Shown here one piece after another: positions 1-7,736 of a stretch of 64,000 bases of DNA. Source of the stretch: Sphingomonas mali NBRC 15500 (lineage in GTDB: Bacteria; Pseudomonadota; Alphaproteobacteria; Sphingomonadales; Sphingomonadaceae); the NCBI RefSeq assembly GCF_001598415.1, contig NZ_BCYX01000003.1:62001-126000 (forward strand), read 5' to 3'. Position 1 is the stretch's first letter. The number at the start of each line of letters is the position of its first letter. Position numbers and translations under genes: made by a program. The notes below the pieces were generated by a model. That model had not been told where the DNA came from. It ran no database searches and saw only the letters and a program-made list of their open reading frames with translations.

Positions 1-1
1 T

Positions 2-433
2 TGGCCGCTGACCCTGTCGCGCGATGGTGCGCGCACGCCGATGCCCTGGCGGGCGGATGCCAACGACCATGCCGGGTTCAGCTCGGGCGCGCCCTGGTTG
101 CCGATCGGCGCCGATCATCTCGGGCTGGCGGTCGATCGCCAGAACCAGGATCCGGATTCGTTGCTCAACCTGACGCGGCACCTGCTCGCATTCCGCCACG
201 CGAGCGACGCGCTGATGCGCGGCGATGCGCGGGTGATAGAGGCAAGCGAAACGATCCTGGCGATCGAGCGATCGACGGCGGACGAGTCCATGCTGTGCGT
301 GTTCAACATGTCGCCCGAACCCGTCGAATGGCGCCCGGCCCAGCCCGATAGCTGGCGCACGGAGCAAACCGTCGGCCAAGTGATCGACTGGCGGTTCGGC
401 AGCTATGCGGCGATGATCGCGCGCCGGATATAA
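2..433 (+). CDS. GH13 alpha-glucosidase, C-terminal part
   Basis: Reading frame open from the left edge, so the N-terminus and catalytic barrel core lie outside the window. The visible 143 residues begin with the segment LSRDGARTPMPWR, typical of the end of the GH13 barrel in alpha-glucosidases and oligo-1,6-glucosidases (D-x-x-R-x-P-M-x-W). It continues with NDHAGFSSG and LLNLTRHLLAFR and then a short beta-rich C-terminal domain ending in ARRI. The family hydrolyses alpha-glucosidic bonds of maltooligosaccharides, isomaltose or sucrose; substrate cannot be told from this part. No neighbour upstream is visible, and the next gene lies 640 bases downstream, so it probably ends its own unit. Confidence 0.85.
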   Translation, partial: WPLTLSRDGARTPMPWRADANDHAGFSSGAPWLPIGADHLGLAVDRQNQDPDSLLNLTRHLLAFRHASDALMRGDARVIEASETILAIERSTADESMLCVFNMSPEPVEWRPAQPDSWRTEQTVGQVIDWRFGSYAAMIARRI

Positions 434-1012
434 GCGAGCCGGGGCGACCGATCGCGTCACACCCAATAGCGAGACGAGGAGCAATCGCTTCGAGGCCCAA
501 AAGTGGCCCTTGGCTTCCTCGTCCTATCGCGGTCGCTCGCTTGGCACGATTTTCGGCGGCGATCGACTCCCGGCATGCGCGATCATCGAAGAACGCGGAC
601 TGTCTCATAAAAAGGGCGCTTCATGCTCAAAATAAAGGGAAATAGGTGATTAACGACATCCGGTCGTGGACAGCCAAAGCGCGGAAGAGTAGATTTCCGG
701 AATATTCCCAAAATAATAATTCGGTCGCACAGCGAATTTTGGCAGAAGGATAACGCCCTTTCTGCTGAAGGAAGGAGTGTGATTGAATCTGCCTCGCCGA
801 TGACGCGACTCGTCGGGTAATTGCCGCTCCTCTGGAGTAGAGCTCCCGCGATATAATGACATAATAAAGACATATCCGTTGCGGACCCTGGTCTCGCAAC
901 CACGATGCCGTCCGTCTTTTGTCATTAAATGTTTCGTTGGCGCGATAATACGAAGTTTCCGAGTCGCCAAACAATTATAACTGAATCGTGATGACGCATT
1001 TCGTCTGACGAA
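434..1012. other. Intergenic stretch, no gene recognised, AT-richer than flanks
   Basis: About 580 bases between the GH13 gene and the promoter region of the next unit. From about 600 onward the base composition is clearly more AT-rich than the rest of the window. Open frames on the minus strand (583-903, 627-974) overlap each other, have no recognisable domain and no convincing ribosome binding site, so I do not call them. No hairpin followed by a T-run was seen. Confidence 0.5.
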
Positions 1013-1041
1013 TTGCGATGGATCGTCTGCGTCACTTTAAA
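1013..1041 (+). promoter_or_regulatory. Candidate sigma70-like promoter for the Gly-rich protein unit
   Basis: TTGCGA at 1013-1018 and TTTAAA at 1036-1041 are separated by 17 bases, 31 bases before the start codon at 1073. Spacing is ideal but both hexamers deviate from consensus, so this is a weak prediction. Confidence 0.3.
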
Positions 1042-1072
1042 TCATCAACAAATAATGTGTCAGGAGAAAGTT

Positions 1073-1729
1073 ATGCCTCAGATAACGTTAGCCGAACGGC
1101 TAAAGAGCTTTAACCTGGACCTGGGCACGGCGAACCCCGCCGATATCGACGTTCCGGCCAATCAGGAACTGGTGCTCGATGCCTCCAACACCAAGTTCAA
1201 GGCGAACCTGAAATATCTGGAGCCGAAGAGCCTCGATGACGTGAAGAAGTGGCTCGGCAATCCGGACGAAGCGCTCGCCAAACCGACCGTCGGTGTCCGG
1301 ACGATCGCCTCGGCGCTCAGTATCGCCCCATCGCGCGCCGTGGCGACGTCGATGCTGCCGTCCGCCATCATCCCGGTCCAGCCCAGCTATACGCAGGCGG
1401 AATCGGACGATCTCCACTTGCTGGCGAGCGCCTATGTCTACGGCCACAGCTCCAGCGTCGATGTTAAGCAGAAGCCCGCGCTCGACTCGTGGATCGCGAA
1501 CCTGAAGGTCAGGATCCCGGTGTTCGTGTTCAACAACATCAACGTGGCCGCGGGCGCCACGCTGCACGTCAATATCAGCGCGCTCTTCGCCAACTACATC
1601 ACGGTCGAGAATACCGGCCGGATCAAGCTGCGCGGCGGCAGCAAGACCTCGATCCACGCCGCGGGGTTCACCGGCAAGGGGCGTCAGATCGTGCTTCACC
1701 CGGGCGACGTGATCCGCCGTCCGCACTGA
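1073..1729 (+). CDS. Unknown 218-aa protein, first gene of the Gly-rich protein unit
   Basis: I do not recognise a family. The ATG at 1073 is chosen over an in-frame upstream start at 1013 because AGGAGA lies just before it. The N-terminal third is charged and helix-like (TLAERLKSFNLDL, EPKSLDDVKKWLG). The C-terminal half is beta-rich with alternating hydrophobic residues and an NI-x-V-x-x-G-A-T-L pattern (IPVFVFNNINVAAGATLHV), as seen in beta-helix or bacterial surface-type repeats. There is no signal peptide, no transmembrane segment and no cysteine. It is followed 45 bases later by the glycine-repeat protein, in the same direction, so the two may act together, perhaps as partner structural proteins or as scaffold and substrate. 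Function unknown. Confidence 0.7.
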   Translation: MPQITLAERLKSFNLDLGTANPADIDVPANQELVLDASNTKFKANLKYLEPKSLDDVKKWLGNPDEALAKPTVGVRTIASALSIAPSRAVATSMLPSAIIPVQPSYTQAESDDLHLLASAYVYGHSSSVDVKQKPALDSWIANLKVRIPVFVFNNINVAAGATLHVNISALFANYITVENTGRIKLRGGSKTSIHAAGFTGKGRQIVLHPGDVIRRPH

Positions 1730-1774
1730 CGCGAACGACCTCTAAAATCTCATTTTCTGCGGGAAGGATTTGAA

Positions 1775-2437
1775 ATGGCGTATAATATTTTCATCAACGG
1801 CGACAATGGCGCGCCCGGCAGCAACGGGACGCCGGGCCATGACGGCGGCACCGGCGCCGAAGGCCAGAATGCAGTGTGCCACTGGGACGGCGATGACGCT
1901 GGCAAGCCTGGCGGCCCGGGCAATGGCGGTACCAACGGCTCGAACGGCACCAACGGCTTTGCCGGCCAGGATGGCGGTTCGCTGACCGTTTCGGTCACCG
2001 AGTTCATCACTGGCTTCAACGTCAATGGCCGTGGCGGCAATGGCGGCAATGGCGGTTCCGGCGGCAGTGGAGGTGCGGGCGGCGCCGGGGGGCCGGGCGG
2101 CAACGGCAAGGGCTGCGAGGACGACCAGGACGGCGGCATCGGCGGCGATGGCGGCAATGGCGGTCGTGGCGGCGACGGCGGTCGTGGCGGCAATGGCGGC
2201 AACGTCGTGATCAGATATTCGGCCGGCATCCCGACCCCCGAATATACCGCCGATATGGGCGGCGGCCAGGGCGGTACCGGCGGCACTGCCGGCGGCGGTG
2301 GCGCGCCCGGCCCGGGTGGACGTCGCGGCGGCGACAGCAATGCCAACGCGCAAGGGCATCCGGGAACGCCGGGGGCGACCGGCATGAACGGCGCGAATGG
2401 CGATCTGGGGACCGCCATCCTGTACCAGGTACCCTGA
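1775..2437 (+). CDS. Collagen-like / polyglycine-repeat protein, 220 aa
   Basis: A glycine-dominated protein starting at an ATG preceded by GAAGGA. Residues about 8-65 carry collagen-like G-x-y triplets ([17 protein letters not shown]). Two blocks near residues 85-110 and 120-145 are GGx repeats ([22 protein letters not shown]) of the kind that can form polyglycine-II helices. A third block near 180-220 returns to GxPG-type triplets. Short beta-like inserts separate the blocks ([17 protein letters not shown] and NVVIRYSAG). Two cysteines are visible (VCHWDG and KGCEDD). There is no N-terminal signal peptide. It sits between an unknown protein and enzymes that look like protein or small-molecule tailoring functions, so it may be their substrate; this is inference. 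The repetitive DNA produces long antisense open frames that are not genes. Confidence 0.8.
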   Translation: MAYNIFINGDNGAPGSNGTPGHDGGTGAEGQNAVCHWDGDDAGKPGGPGNGGTNGSNGTNGFAGQDGGSLTVSVTEFITGFNVNGRGGNGGNGGSGGSGGAGGAGGPGGNGKGCEDDQDGGIGGDGGNGGRGGDGGRGGNGGNVVIRYSAGIPTPEYTADMGGGQGGTGGTAGGGGAPGPGGRRGGDSNANAQGHPGTPGATGMNGANGDLGTAILYQVP

Positions 2438-2497
2438 GCCAAAGCGGACGAGCGATCGGGATGGCATCGGCCGTCCCGATCGCCGCCGAAATCGATC

Positions 2498-2932
2498 ATG
2501 TCCGATCCGATCATCCTCTTCGCGACCTCGCTCCGGCTGTGCCTTGGCCTGTTGTTCGTCACGTCGGGCGCGTCGAAGCTGTTGCGCCAATCCTCGATCC
2601 GTCACGTGATCGCGCAATATCGGCTGTTGCCTCACGATGGGGTTGCGCCGGCCGCTCTTGGACTGGCGATCGGTGAGATCGGCGTCGGACTCTTGCTGAT
2701 ACTGTCGTTCCTGCCGCCGCTCGCCGCTCCGGCAATCGTATCGGCGGCGGCGCTGCTGTGCCTGTTCAGCGCGGCGGTCGCGTCGGCGCTGCTGCGGGGG
2801 ATCGTCGTTCCCTGCGGATGCTCGCTGATCTTGAACGGCCATGTCATGACCTGGGCGACCTTCGCCCGCAACCAGGCGTTGCTGGCGTTGCTGCTGGCCG
2901 ATCGCCTGATCCAGTCAGGAGCGGTTTCGTGA
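2498..2932 (+). CDS. MauE/DoxX-like membrane protein with CGC motif
   Basis: 144 aa, four predicted hydrophobic helices at roughly residues 5-25, 50-75, 77-100 and 115-138. The motif VPCGC at residues 104-108 before the last helix matches the Cys-x-Cys of MauE-type proteins, which in methylamine dehydrogenase maturation are linked to disulfide formation. In other contexts they accompany thiol-redox or peptide-modifying clusters. The stop codon overlaps the GTG start of the next gene by four bases (GTGA), which implies translational coupling. In this unit it could handle redox of the cysteines in the Gly-rich protein or of a membrane carrier; that is inference. It could also be a general DoxX-family protein. 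Confidence 0.7.
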   Translation: MSDPIILFATSLRLCLGLLFVTSGASKLLRQSSIRHVIAQYRLLPHDGVAPAALGLAIGEIGVGLLLILSFLPPLAAPAIVSAAALLCLFSAAVASALLRGIVVPCGCSLILNGHVMTWATFARNQALLALLLADRLIQSGAVS

Positions 2933-3951
2933 CGGCATTGGCACCCTCTTCCCTTCCCTGCCACGATCCGCTCGCCGGCTTCATCCGAAGCGCCGCCTTT
3001 CTCTGCGGCGCCGCAGAGGAAAGGATCGACCGCCTTTGTGCTCGGATCGGGGTCCCGCATGACCCCGCCGGCTGGCGATCGACGCTCAACAATGACGGTT
3101 CGCCGATTCAGATTTGCCTTGGCCTTCGCCCTGGCACCGCAAGGGCGAATGTACGCCTCATCGCCGACCCGCATTTGGGCGGACGAGATGCTCTGTCACG
3201 CAGCAGCCAATCCCGAGAGGCGCTGGCGCAACTCGCCGAATGGCTTACGCCCGACATGGCTAGTCTGTGCACGTCCGTACTGGAGCATATGACCCCGTCG
3301 GGACGCGGCATTCCCTATCTGCGCGACGGCGGCGACGCCTGGCTGGCGGCAGGGATCGACGGACGCGGCGTGGCGATCTACGCAACCGCGCGGTGGGGCG
3401 ATCCGGCGTCACGCTGGGCGCGCGCCTTGGCGTGGCTGGCCGACCTCTCTCCCGCTGCGGCACAAGCGGCCGCGACGCTGACGACACTCGCCGACCATAG
3501 CGCTTTGATCAGCGTGGGTGTGGAGGGCAGCACCGCGGGCGACGCGCGGGCGAAATTCTACTGGCGGCCCAATGGATCGGCGCCGCTGTCCGGGCTGGGC
3601 GTTTCGCTGCTGATGCACGAAGCACTCCCGGCGTTCCTATCGGATGCGACCGAGGGGATGGCGACCCCGGTCTCGGCGATCGTCGGCAGCGTCGGCGTGA
3701 GTGTCGCGACCGGCTCGCTCGCCGACGTCAAGCTCGACCTGTGCGGCCATTGCGTGCCACGTAGCCGGACCGATTGGGCGCAGCGGATCGAGCGTTATGC
3801 TGACCGTCATGGGCTGACAGCGCCGCCCGTCATCGCGCTGGAGCCCGACGCTCCGATCGAGATCGCCTTTGTCGGCCTGGGCATCGACCGCGATTTGCGG
3901 CCGCGCCTCAACGTCTATCTCAAACCCATGGTCCGTGGAGGTCACCAGTGA
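2929..3951 (+). CDS. Unknown 340-aa protein with ABBA/DMATS prenyltransferase-like pattern
   Basis: The GTG at 2929 is chosen because AGGAG lies seven bases upstream and the codon overlaps the preceding stop. No signal peptide or membrane segment. Three spaced strands resemble the alternating strands of ABBA-barrel aromatic prenyltransferases, where Lys/Arg and Tyr residues shield the diphosphate: QICLGLRPG near residue 65, ARAKFYWRP near residue 205, and PRLNVYLKP near the C-terminus. Cyanobactin and fungal DMATS-type enzymes show similar K-x-Y patterns and a similar length. I rate this resemblance as suggestive only; no search could be run. It sits between the MauE-like gene and a glycosyltransferase with 4-nt overlaps on both sides, which fits a tailoring enzyme. 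Confidence 0.5.
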   Translation: MTALAPSSLPCHDPLAGFIRSAAFLCGAAEERIDRLCARIGVPHDPAGWRSTLNNDGSPIQICLGLRPGTARANVRLIADPHLGGRDALSRSSQSREALAQLAEWLTPDMASLCTSVLEHMTPSGRGIPYLRDGGDAWLAAGIDGRGVAIYATARWGDPASRWARALAWLADLSPAAAQAAATLTTLADHSALISVGVEGSTAGDARAKFYWRPNGSAPLSGLGVSLLMHEALPAFLSDATEGMATPVSAIVGSVGVSVATGSLADVKLDLCGHCVPRSRTDWAQRIERYADRHGLTAPPVIALEPDAPIEIAFVGLGIDRDLRPRLNVYLKPMVRGGHQ

Positions 3952-4799
3952 GCGTTCCTGCCTCCGCCATCGCGATGATCACGTTCAACGACGTGCCAAT
4001 GATCAACACGAGCCTCAAATATGAGTTGCTAGGCGTGCTCGCGGTCGAGAACCATCGGCAATATTGTTTGCGCCACGGCTATGATTTCATTTCGGAGGTG
4101 CCGATCGCACGCGACCGCCCGGCCTGCTGGGCAAAGATTCCGGCGATCCTGGCCGCGTTCGAGGATCATGAATGGGTGTTATGGGCGGACAGCGACACGC
4201 TGATCTTCGACCACCGGCCGCTCGACCGGTTCCTCGACACCGCGCATGACATGATCGTGCAGTCCCATGACGCGTTCTTCCGCCTGATCGGCGTGCCGAT
4301 CGAGCGTGGCATGGCGCGGATGCCGATCAATACCGGTGTGTTCCTGATGCATCGGTCGGCATGGTCGCGCGGTTTTCTGGAGCGGGCCTATGCGCAGACC
4401 GGGTTCGTATCGCACGGCGCCGTCTGGGACGGGATCGGCGAGCAGGAAGCGATGATCGCGGTGCTCAACGAAACGCCCTCGGACCGCGCGCGGATCGGCC
4501 ATGTCGACGGCCTTCAGAACCACCCCTTGCTCTACCGGCCGGGCGACATGTTCGTCCATTTCTATGGCAATCACGCCCGCCACCGCATCCCTTCCGATCA
4601 ATCCGCCGAGATTGTGTCGCGGTGGCGGGAGGCAGTAATGCACGGCCGTCCACTGCCCCACGACATCGCCCGCTTCCACTGGTGCTGCATCCAGAATGCC
4701 AGCCCCGACGAGCCGATCATGCGCGGCGACCTCGATCATTTCCTCTACCGGCCGGAAGACATTGTCGGCGCGGCCACCGAACCTGCGATGGAGTGTTGA
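3948..4799 (+). CDS. GT34 (GMA12/MNN10)-like glycosyltransferase
   Basis: 283 aa starting at a GTG that overlaps the previous stop by four bases. The N-terminal part reads AIAMITFNDVPMI, then a nucleotide-sugar fold, and WVLWADSDTLI with the metal-binding D-x-D at residues 81-83. A downstream MPINTGVFLMHRS segment and H-F-Y-G-N near the end match the galactosyl/mannosyltransferase GMA12/MNN10 family. Such enzymes transfer hexoses from nucleotide sugars to glycans or proteins. No signal peptide or transmembrane anchor, so it acts in the cytoplasm. One base separates it from the methyltransferase. A role in glycosylating the collagen-like protein is plausible (collagen itself is galactosylated) but inferred. 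Confidence 0.8.
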   Translation: MSVPASAIAMITFNDVPMINTSLKYELLGVLAVENHRQYCLRHGYDFISEVPIARDRPACWAKIPAILAAFEDHEWVLWADSDTLIFDHRPLDRFLDTAHDMIVQSHDAFFRLIGVPIERGMARMPINTGVFLMHRSAWSRGFLERAYAQTGFVSHGAVWDGIGEQEAMIAVLNETPSDRARIGHVDGLQNHPLLYRPGDMFVHFYGNHARHRIPSDQSAEIVSRWREAVMHGRPLPHDIARFHWCCIQNASPDEPIMRGDLDHFLYRPEDIVGAATEPAMEC

Positions 4800-4800
4800 C

Positions 4801-5532
4801 ATGCCTCAAGCCGCAATCCAGCCGACCTCGACCTATCGGGAGCGCGTACCGGCGCTGTATGGCCCCTCCTATGCCAGCGATTACCCGGGACTGTACCTGA
4901 CTGCCTGGCCCGCCAAGCATGCGTTGAACCTCGAGGTGCTCGACGGGTTGCTCGCCCAGTTCGGGCCGGACCCGCGATGGATCGACATCGCCTGTGGCCA
5001 GGGATGGCATTTCTCGCAATTTCACGGACGAGCCCGCATGACCGGTCTCGACCTTAGCCAGGCGCAACTGGCGCGCGCTCGCGCGGCCACGCCCGACGCC
5101 GACTTCATCTGCGGCGACATGGCGGAAACGCAATTCGCCCCGGCCTCGTTCGACCTCCTGACGAATTTCTGGGGCGGCTATTGCTATCTCGCCGACCGCG
5201 AGGCGATCGCCGCTTTGTGGCGTCGAGTCCTCGGTTGGATCGCCCCCGGCGGGGCATTGTATGTCGAATTGCTGCTTGCCGAGGACCTCGCGAGCTTCAA
5301 CCGCTCCGGCTTCGCGGGGAAGACCGGCTTCTCGGTCATGTCACGGGGCTCCGATTTCATGGAATGGGCCTATGAAGACAGCGCCGGCCTGCACATCATG
5401 ACCAGTCCACCGCTCTCCGAAGCGCTCGACATCTTCGGGCCGGCCTTTCGCAGCGTGGACGTTCGTCACGACGGCCGATTCATGACTCACGTCGTCGCGC
5501 AGGGCCGGCTGGGCGACACTATTATAGCTTGA
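4801..5532 (+). CDS. Class I SAM-dependent methyltransferase
   Basis: 243 aa. SAM-binding motif I is IDIACGQG at residues 61-68, followed by TGLDLSQAQLARAR (motif post-I with acidic D), then FICGDM and SFDLLTNF. It is a Rossmann-fold methyltransferase of the Methyltransf_11/25 type; the acceptor is unknown. The gene begins one base after the glycosyltransferase stop and is the last gene of the unit. Immediately after its stop comes the tRNA-derived scar of a mobile element, so the unit may once have continued beyond it. Confidence 0.85.
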   Translation: MPQAAIQPTSTYRERVPALYGPSYASDYPGLYLTAWPAKHALNLEVLDGLLAQFGPDPRWIDIACGQGWHFSQFHGRARMTGLDLSQAQLARARAATPDADFICGDMAETQFAPASFDLLTNFWGGYCYLADREAIAALWRRVLGWIAPGGALYVELLLAEDLASFNRSGFAGKTGFSVMSRGSDFMEWAYEDSAGLHIMTSPPLSEALDIFGPAFRSVDVRHDGRFMTHVVAQGRLGDTIIA

Positions 5533-5535
5533 AGA

Positions 5536-5588
5536 TGGTGCGGGCGGTGGGAATCGAACCCACACTCCTCTCGGAACCGGATTTTGAG
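5536..5588 (-). repeat. tRNA-Leu 3' half fragment, probable attachment-site scar
   Basis: On the minus strand this reads as the 3' half of a leucine tRNA: anticodon loop CTCAAAA, variable arm, T-arm GTGGGTTCGATTCCCAC and acceptor end CGCCCGCACCA. No 5' half follows. The core GGATTTTGAG at 5579-5588 recurs at 7554-7563 inside the intact tRNA-Leu, and both copies share the first 13 bases (TGGTGCGGGCGGT). This is what integration by a tyrosine recombinase into the anticodon-loop region of a tRNA leaves behind. Confidence 0.75.
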
Positions 5589-5717
5589 CCAAGGAATCTG
5601 GGGTACGACGGTTCTCGCCAGACTACGACTGACTAAGATAAACATCTGTATATCAAAGTTTTTTCGAGTGCTATCGTTTTCTGGCGTTGGATCAACTACG
5701 CCCGACTTTTCCGCCGC

Positions 5718-5738
5718 TTGGCTCCTATTTGGCTCCTA
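5718..5738 (+). repeat. Two direct copies of TTGGCTCCTA upstream of the integrase
   Basis: TTGGCTCCTA occurs at 5718-5727 and 5729-5738, an 11-base period, 38 bases before the integrase start. Closely spaced direct repeats between the core site and int are typical of arm-type binding sites of tyrosine recombinases; the function here is inferred. Confidence 0.4.
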
Positions 5739-5775
5739 GAATCCGGCGAATCCTTGGGCATTTTCGAGACGATCG

Positions 5776-7074
5776 ATGCCCGTTCACAAGCTCACTAAAA
5801 AGGTGGTCGAAAGCGCAGACCCACTGAGTCGCGACTACGAACTGCGAGACAAAGCGACGCCCGGCTTTCTGTGCAAAGTCGCGCGATCAGGCCGCAAGGT
5901 CTTCATGGTGCAGTATCGCACCCTGGGCGGTGAGCGGCGAAAACCCGCGATCGGACTCTATGGCGAACTGACCGTCGAGCAAGCTCGCGCCATCGCCCAG
6001 AAATGGCTGGCCGAGGTCCGCGAGGGCAAGGATCCGTCGCTCGAGAAACAGAAGAAGCGCCTCAATCCAACCATCAGGGAATTGTGCGAGGAATTCATCG
6101 AACGGCACTCGATTCCCCACAACAAGCCGAACACGGTCAAGCGCAACCGCTCCCTAATCAAGAATCACATCATCCCGGCGCTCGGGAAATACAAAGTCGC
6201 GGAGGTCACGCGAGTCGACGTGGCCAATGCGCACAGCGATCGTGCGGCGTCTCCCTGCTCCGCCAACCACGTCCTCTCGCTGCTCAAGAAGATGTTCAAT
6301 TGCGCGGAGCTTTGGGGTCACCGCGCCGAGGGCACCAACCCTTGCCGTCTCATTCCGAAATTTCCGGACGGCAAGCGCACCCGGCTGATCAAGAATCCCG
6401 AACTGGTCAGGCTCTACGCCTATCTCGACCGCGCGGACGCGTTCGGCCTCGAGCACCCGACCTACACGCTGGCGATCCGGCTACAATTCGCGTTCGCAGC
6501 CCGGATGTCGGAAATCATCAACCTCGAATGGGATTGGATCGACTTTGACGAGCGTCGGCTGGTCTGGCCCGACAGCAAGAACGGCGCAATGTCGAAGCCG
6601 CTCAGCGAGGAAGCCTATCAGTTGCTACGCAAGGCCCCGCGTTTTCTCGACTGCCCCTATGTCGTGCCGGCAATCACCAAGCCTTCTCGCCCCATGAGCA
6701 AGCACAGCTATTGGGAAGCCTGGAAGCGCATCCTCGCTGCTTGCGGCATCGCCCATCTCGGCACGCACGGCATCCGTCATCGCGCCGCCACGGATATCGC
6801 CAATTCCGGCATTCCCTTGAAGGTCGGGATGACGCTGACCGCCCATAAGACGGTCGCGATGTTTATGCGATACGTTCACGTCGAGGATGAGCAGGTGCGC
6901 GCGGCGGCAGAAATCGTCAGCAATCGCCGGGCTGCCATCGTGAACGCGAATGAGACAGCACCCACCCCTGCTCCGGTGCCGCTCGGGGCCATCGCCGCTG
7001 GTGGACCAGTCGTCTCCGCGCACCCCCTGCGGCGCCAACCCGATGTTGTGTGGAGAGCGGCCAATGATCGGTGA
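5776..7074 (+). CDS. Tyrosine recombinase / phage-type integrase
   Basis: 432 aa. N-terminal DUF4102-like arm-binding domain (TPGFLCKVARSGRKVFMVQY, then an IGLYGELTVEQARAIA segment), SAM-like core-binding domain about residues 98-185, and C-terminal catalytic domain. Catalytic residues seen: R243 (AARMSEI), H331 and R334 (HGIRHR), H357 and the nucleophile Y366 (MRYVH). It catalyses site-specific integration and excision of the element whose ends are the tRNA-Leu copies at 5536 and 7508. The C-terminal tail after residue 385 is proline/alanine rich. The stop lies within the start of the following HTH gene (11-base overlap). Confidence 0.92.
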   Translation: MPVHKLTKKVVESADPLSRDYELRDKATPGFLCKVARSGRKVFMVQYRTLGGERRKPAIGLYGELTVEQARAIAQKWLAEVREGKDPSLEKQKKRLNPTIRELCEEFIERHSIPHNKPNTVKRNRSLIKNHIIPALGKYKVAEVTRVDVANAHSDRAASPCSANHVLSLLKKMFNCAELWGHRAEGTNPCRLIPKFPDGKRTRLIKNPELVRLYAYLDRADAFGLEHPTYTLAIRLQFAFAARMSEIINLEWDWIDFDERRLVWPDSKNGAMSKPLSEEAYQLLRKAPRFLDCPYVVPAITKPSRPMSKHSYWEAWKRILAACGIAHLGTHGIRHRAATDIANSGIPLKVGMTLTAHKTVAMFMRYVHVEDEQVRAAAEIVSNRRAAIVNANETAPTPAPVPLGAIAAGGPVVSAHPLRRQPDVVWRAANDR

Positions 7075-7486
7075 CTCTGTGACCGGCGGTATCGTGTTCG
7101 GCGCTTCGGTCGACCCGTTGCCGCTCGTCGACCCGACGGTTGCAGCGGTGCGCTTGGGGCTGAAGCGGCATACGCTCGCTTGCTATCGAAACCTGGGCGA
7201 TGGGCCGGCTTATTATAGATTCGGGCGCGCGATCCGTTACGCGCCGACTGACCTCGATGCCTGGTCGGCGCGATCAGTGGTAATCGGCGCACTCCCGATG
7301 CGGCCGAACGAAGATCTGTTACTGATCGATACGATAGCTGCCGCCCGGTTTCTCACTATTTCGATAGACTATCTGAAATATCATCGCGTCGTCGGTGGCG
7401 GTCCGCGATATCGGCGTTACGCAAGGCGGGTCTATTACGCGATCAGGGACTTGCGAACATGGGCCGAAGCGCAGCGCGTATCGTGA
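7064..7486 (+). CDS. Tandem HTH protein, excisionase-like
   Basis: 140 aa with two consecutive excisionase/MerR-like winged-helix units (HTH_17 type): residues about 20-65 (VAAVRLGLKRHTLACYRN, then ARAIRYAPTDLDAW-like end) and about 85-138 (AAARFLTISIDYLKYHR, then ARRVYYAIRDLRTW). The duplicated order within one protein is unusual, because these small proteins normally carry one domain. It overlaps the integrase gene by 11 bases and ends 22 bases before the tRNA-Leu, so it is probably the directionality factor or repressor of the element. Confidence 0.7.
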   Translation: MIGDSVTGGIVFGASVDPLPLVDPTVAAVRLGLKRHTLACYRNLGDGPAYYRFGRAIRYAPTDLDAWSARSVVIGALPMRPNEDLLLIDTIAAARFLTISIDYLKYHRVVGGGPRYRRYARRVYYAIRDLRTWAEAQRVS

Positions 7487-7507
7487 CTAGAAAATGCTTT
7501 TTTAGGA

Positions 7508-7595
7508 TGGTGCGGGCGGTCGGGCTCGAACCGACACTTCCATTACAGAAACTGGATTTTGAGTCCAGCGCGTCTACCAATTTCACCACGCCCGC
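7508..7595 (-). tRNA. tRNA-Leu (anticodon CAA)
   Basis: Minus strand. Acceptor GCGGGCG pairs with CGCCCGC, D-arm contains TTGGTAGAC, anticodon stem CTGGA/TCCAG encloses loop CTCAAAA (anticodon CAA), then a long variable arm typical of class II tRNAs, T-loop TTCGAGC and an encoded CCA end. It decodes UUG. It is the intact target of the integrated element; its 3' half may have been supplied by the element, since it differs from the displaced copy at 5536. Confidence 0.92.
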
Positions 7596-7736
7596 AAGGA
7601 TCGTAATCCTAGCCCGTCGGCTGATTCCTGCTAACGGGAAAGCGCCCTTAGTCCGGGCTGGTTCCCGAAGAAAGGGGTATTTTAGCCTCTGAACAGCCCG
7701 CAGCCTTGGTTTTGGATGTCTGGTTCTACCCCCGAA

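Noticed and set aside
583..974. Overlapping minus-strand open frames in the AT-rich gap
   Set aside because: No domain, weak or missing RBS, and they overlap each other in different frames; not typical of real coding sequence.
1742..2842. Long minus-strand open frame (366 aa) antisense to the Gly-rich gene
   Set aside because: Created by GGx repeats read in reverse (poly-Ala/Arg/Pro composition); no start context and it crosses two plus-strand genes.
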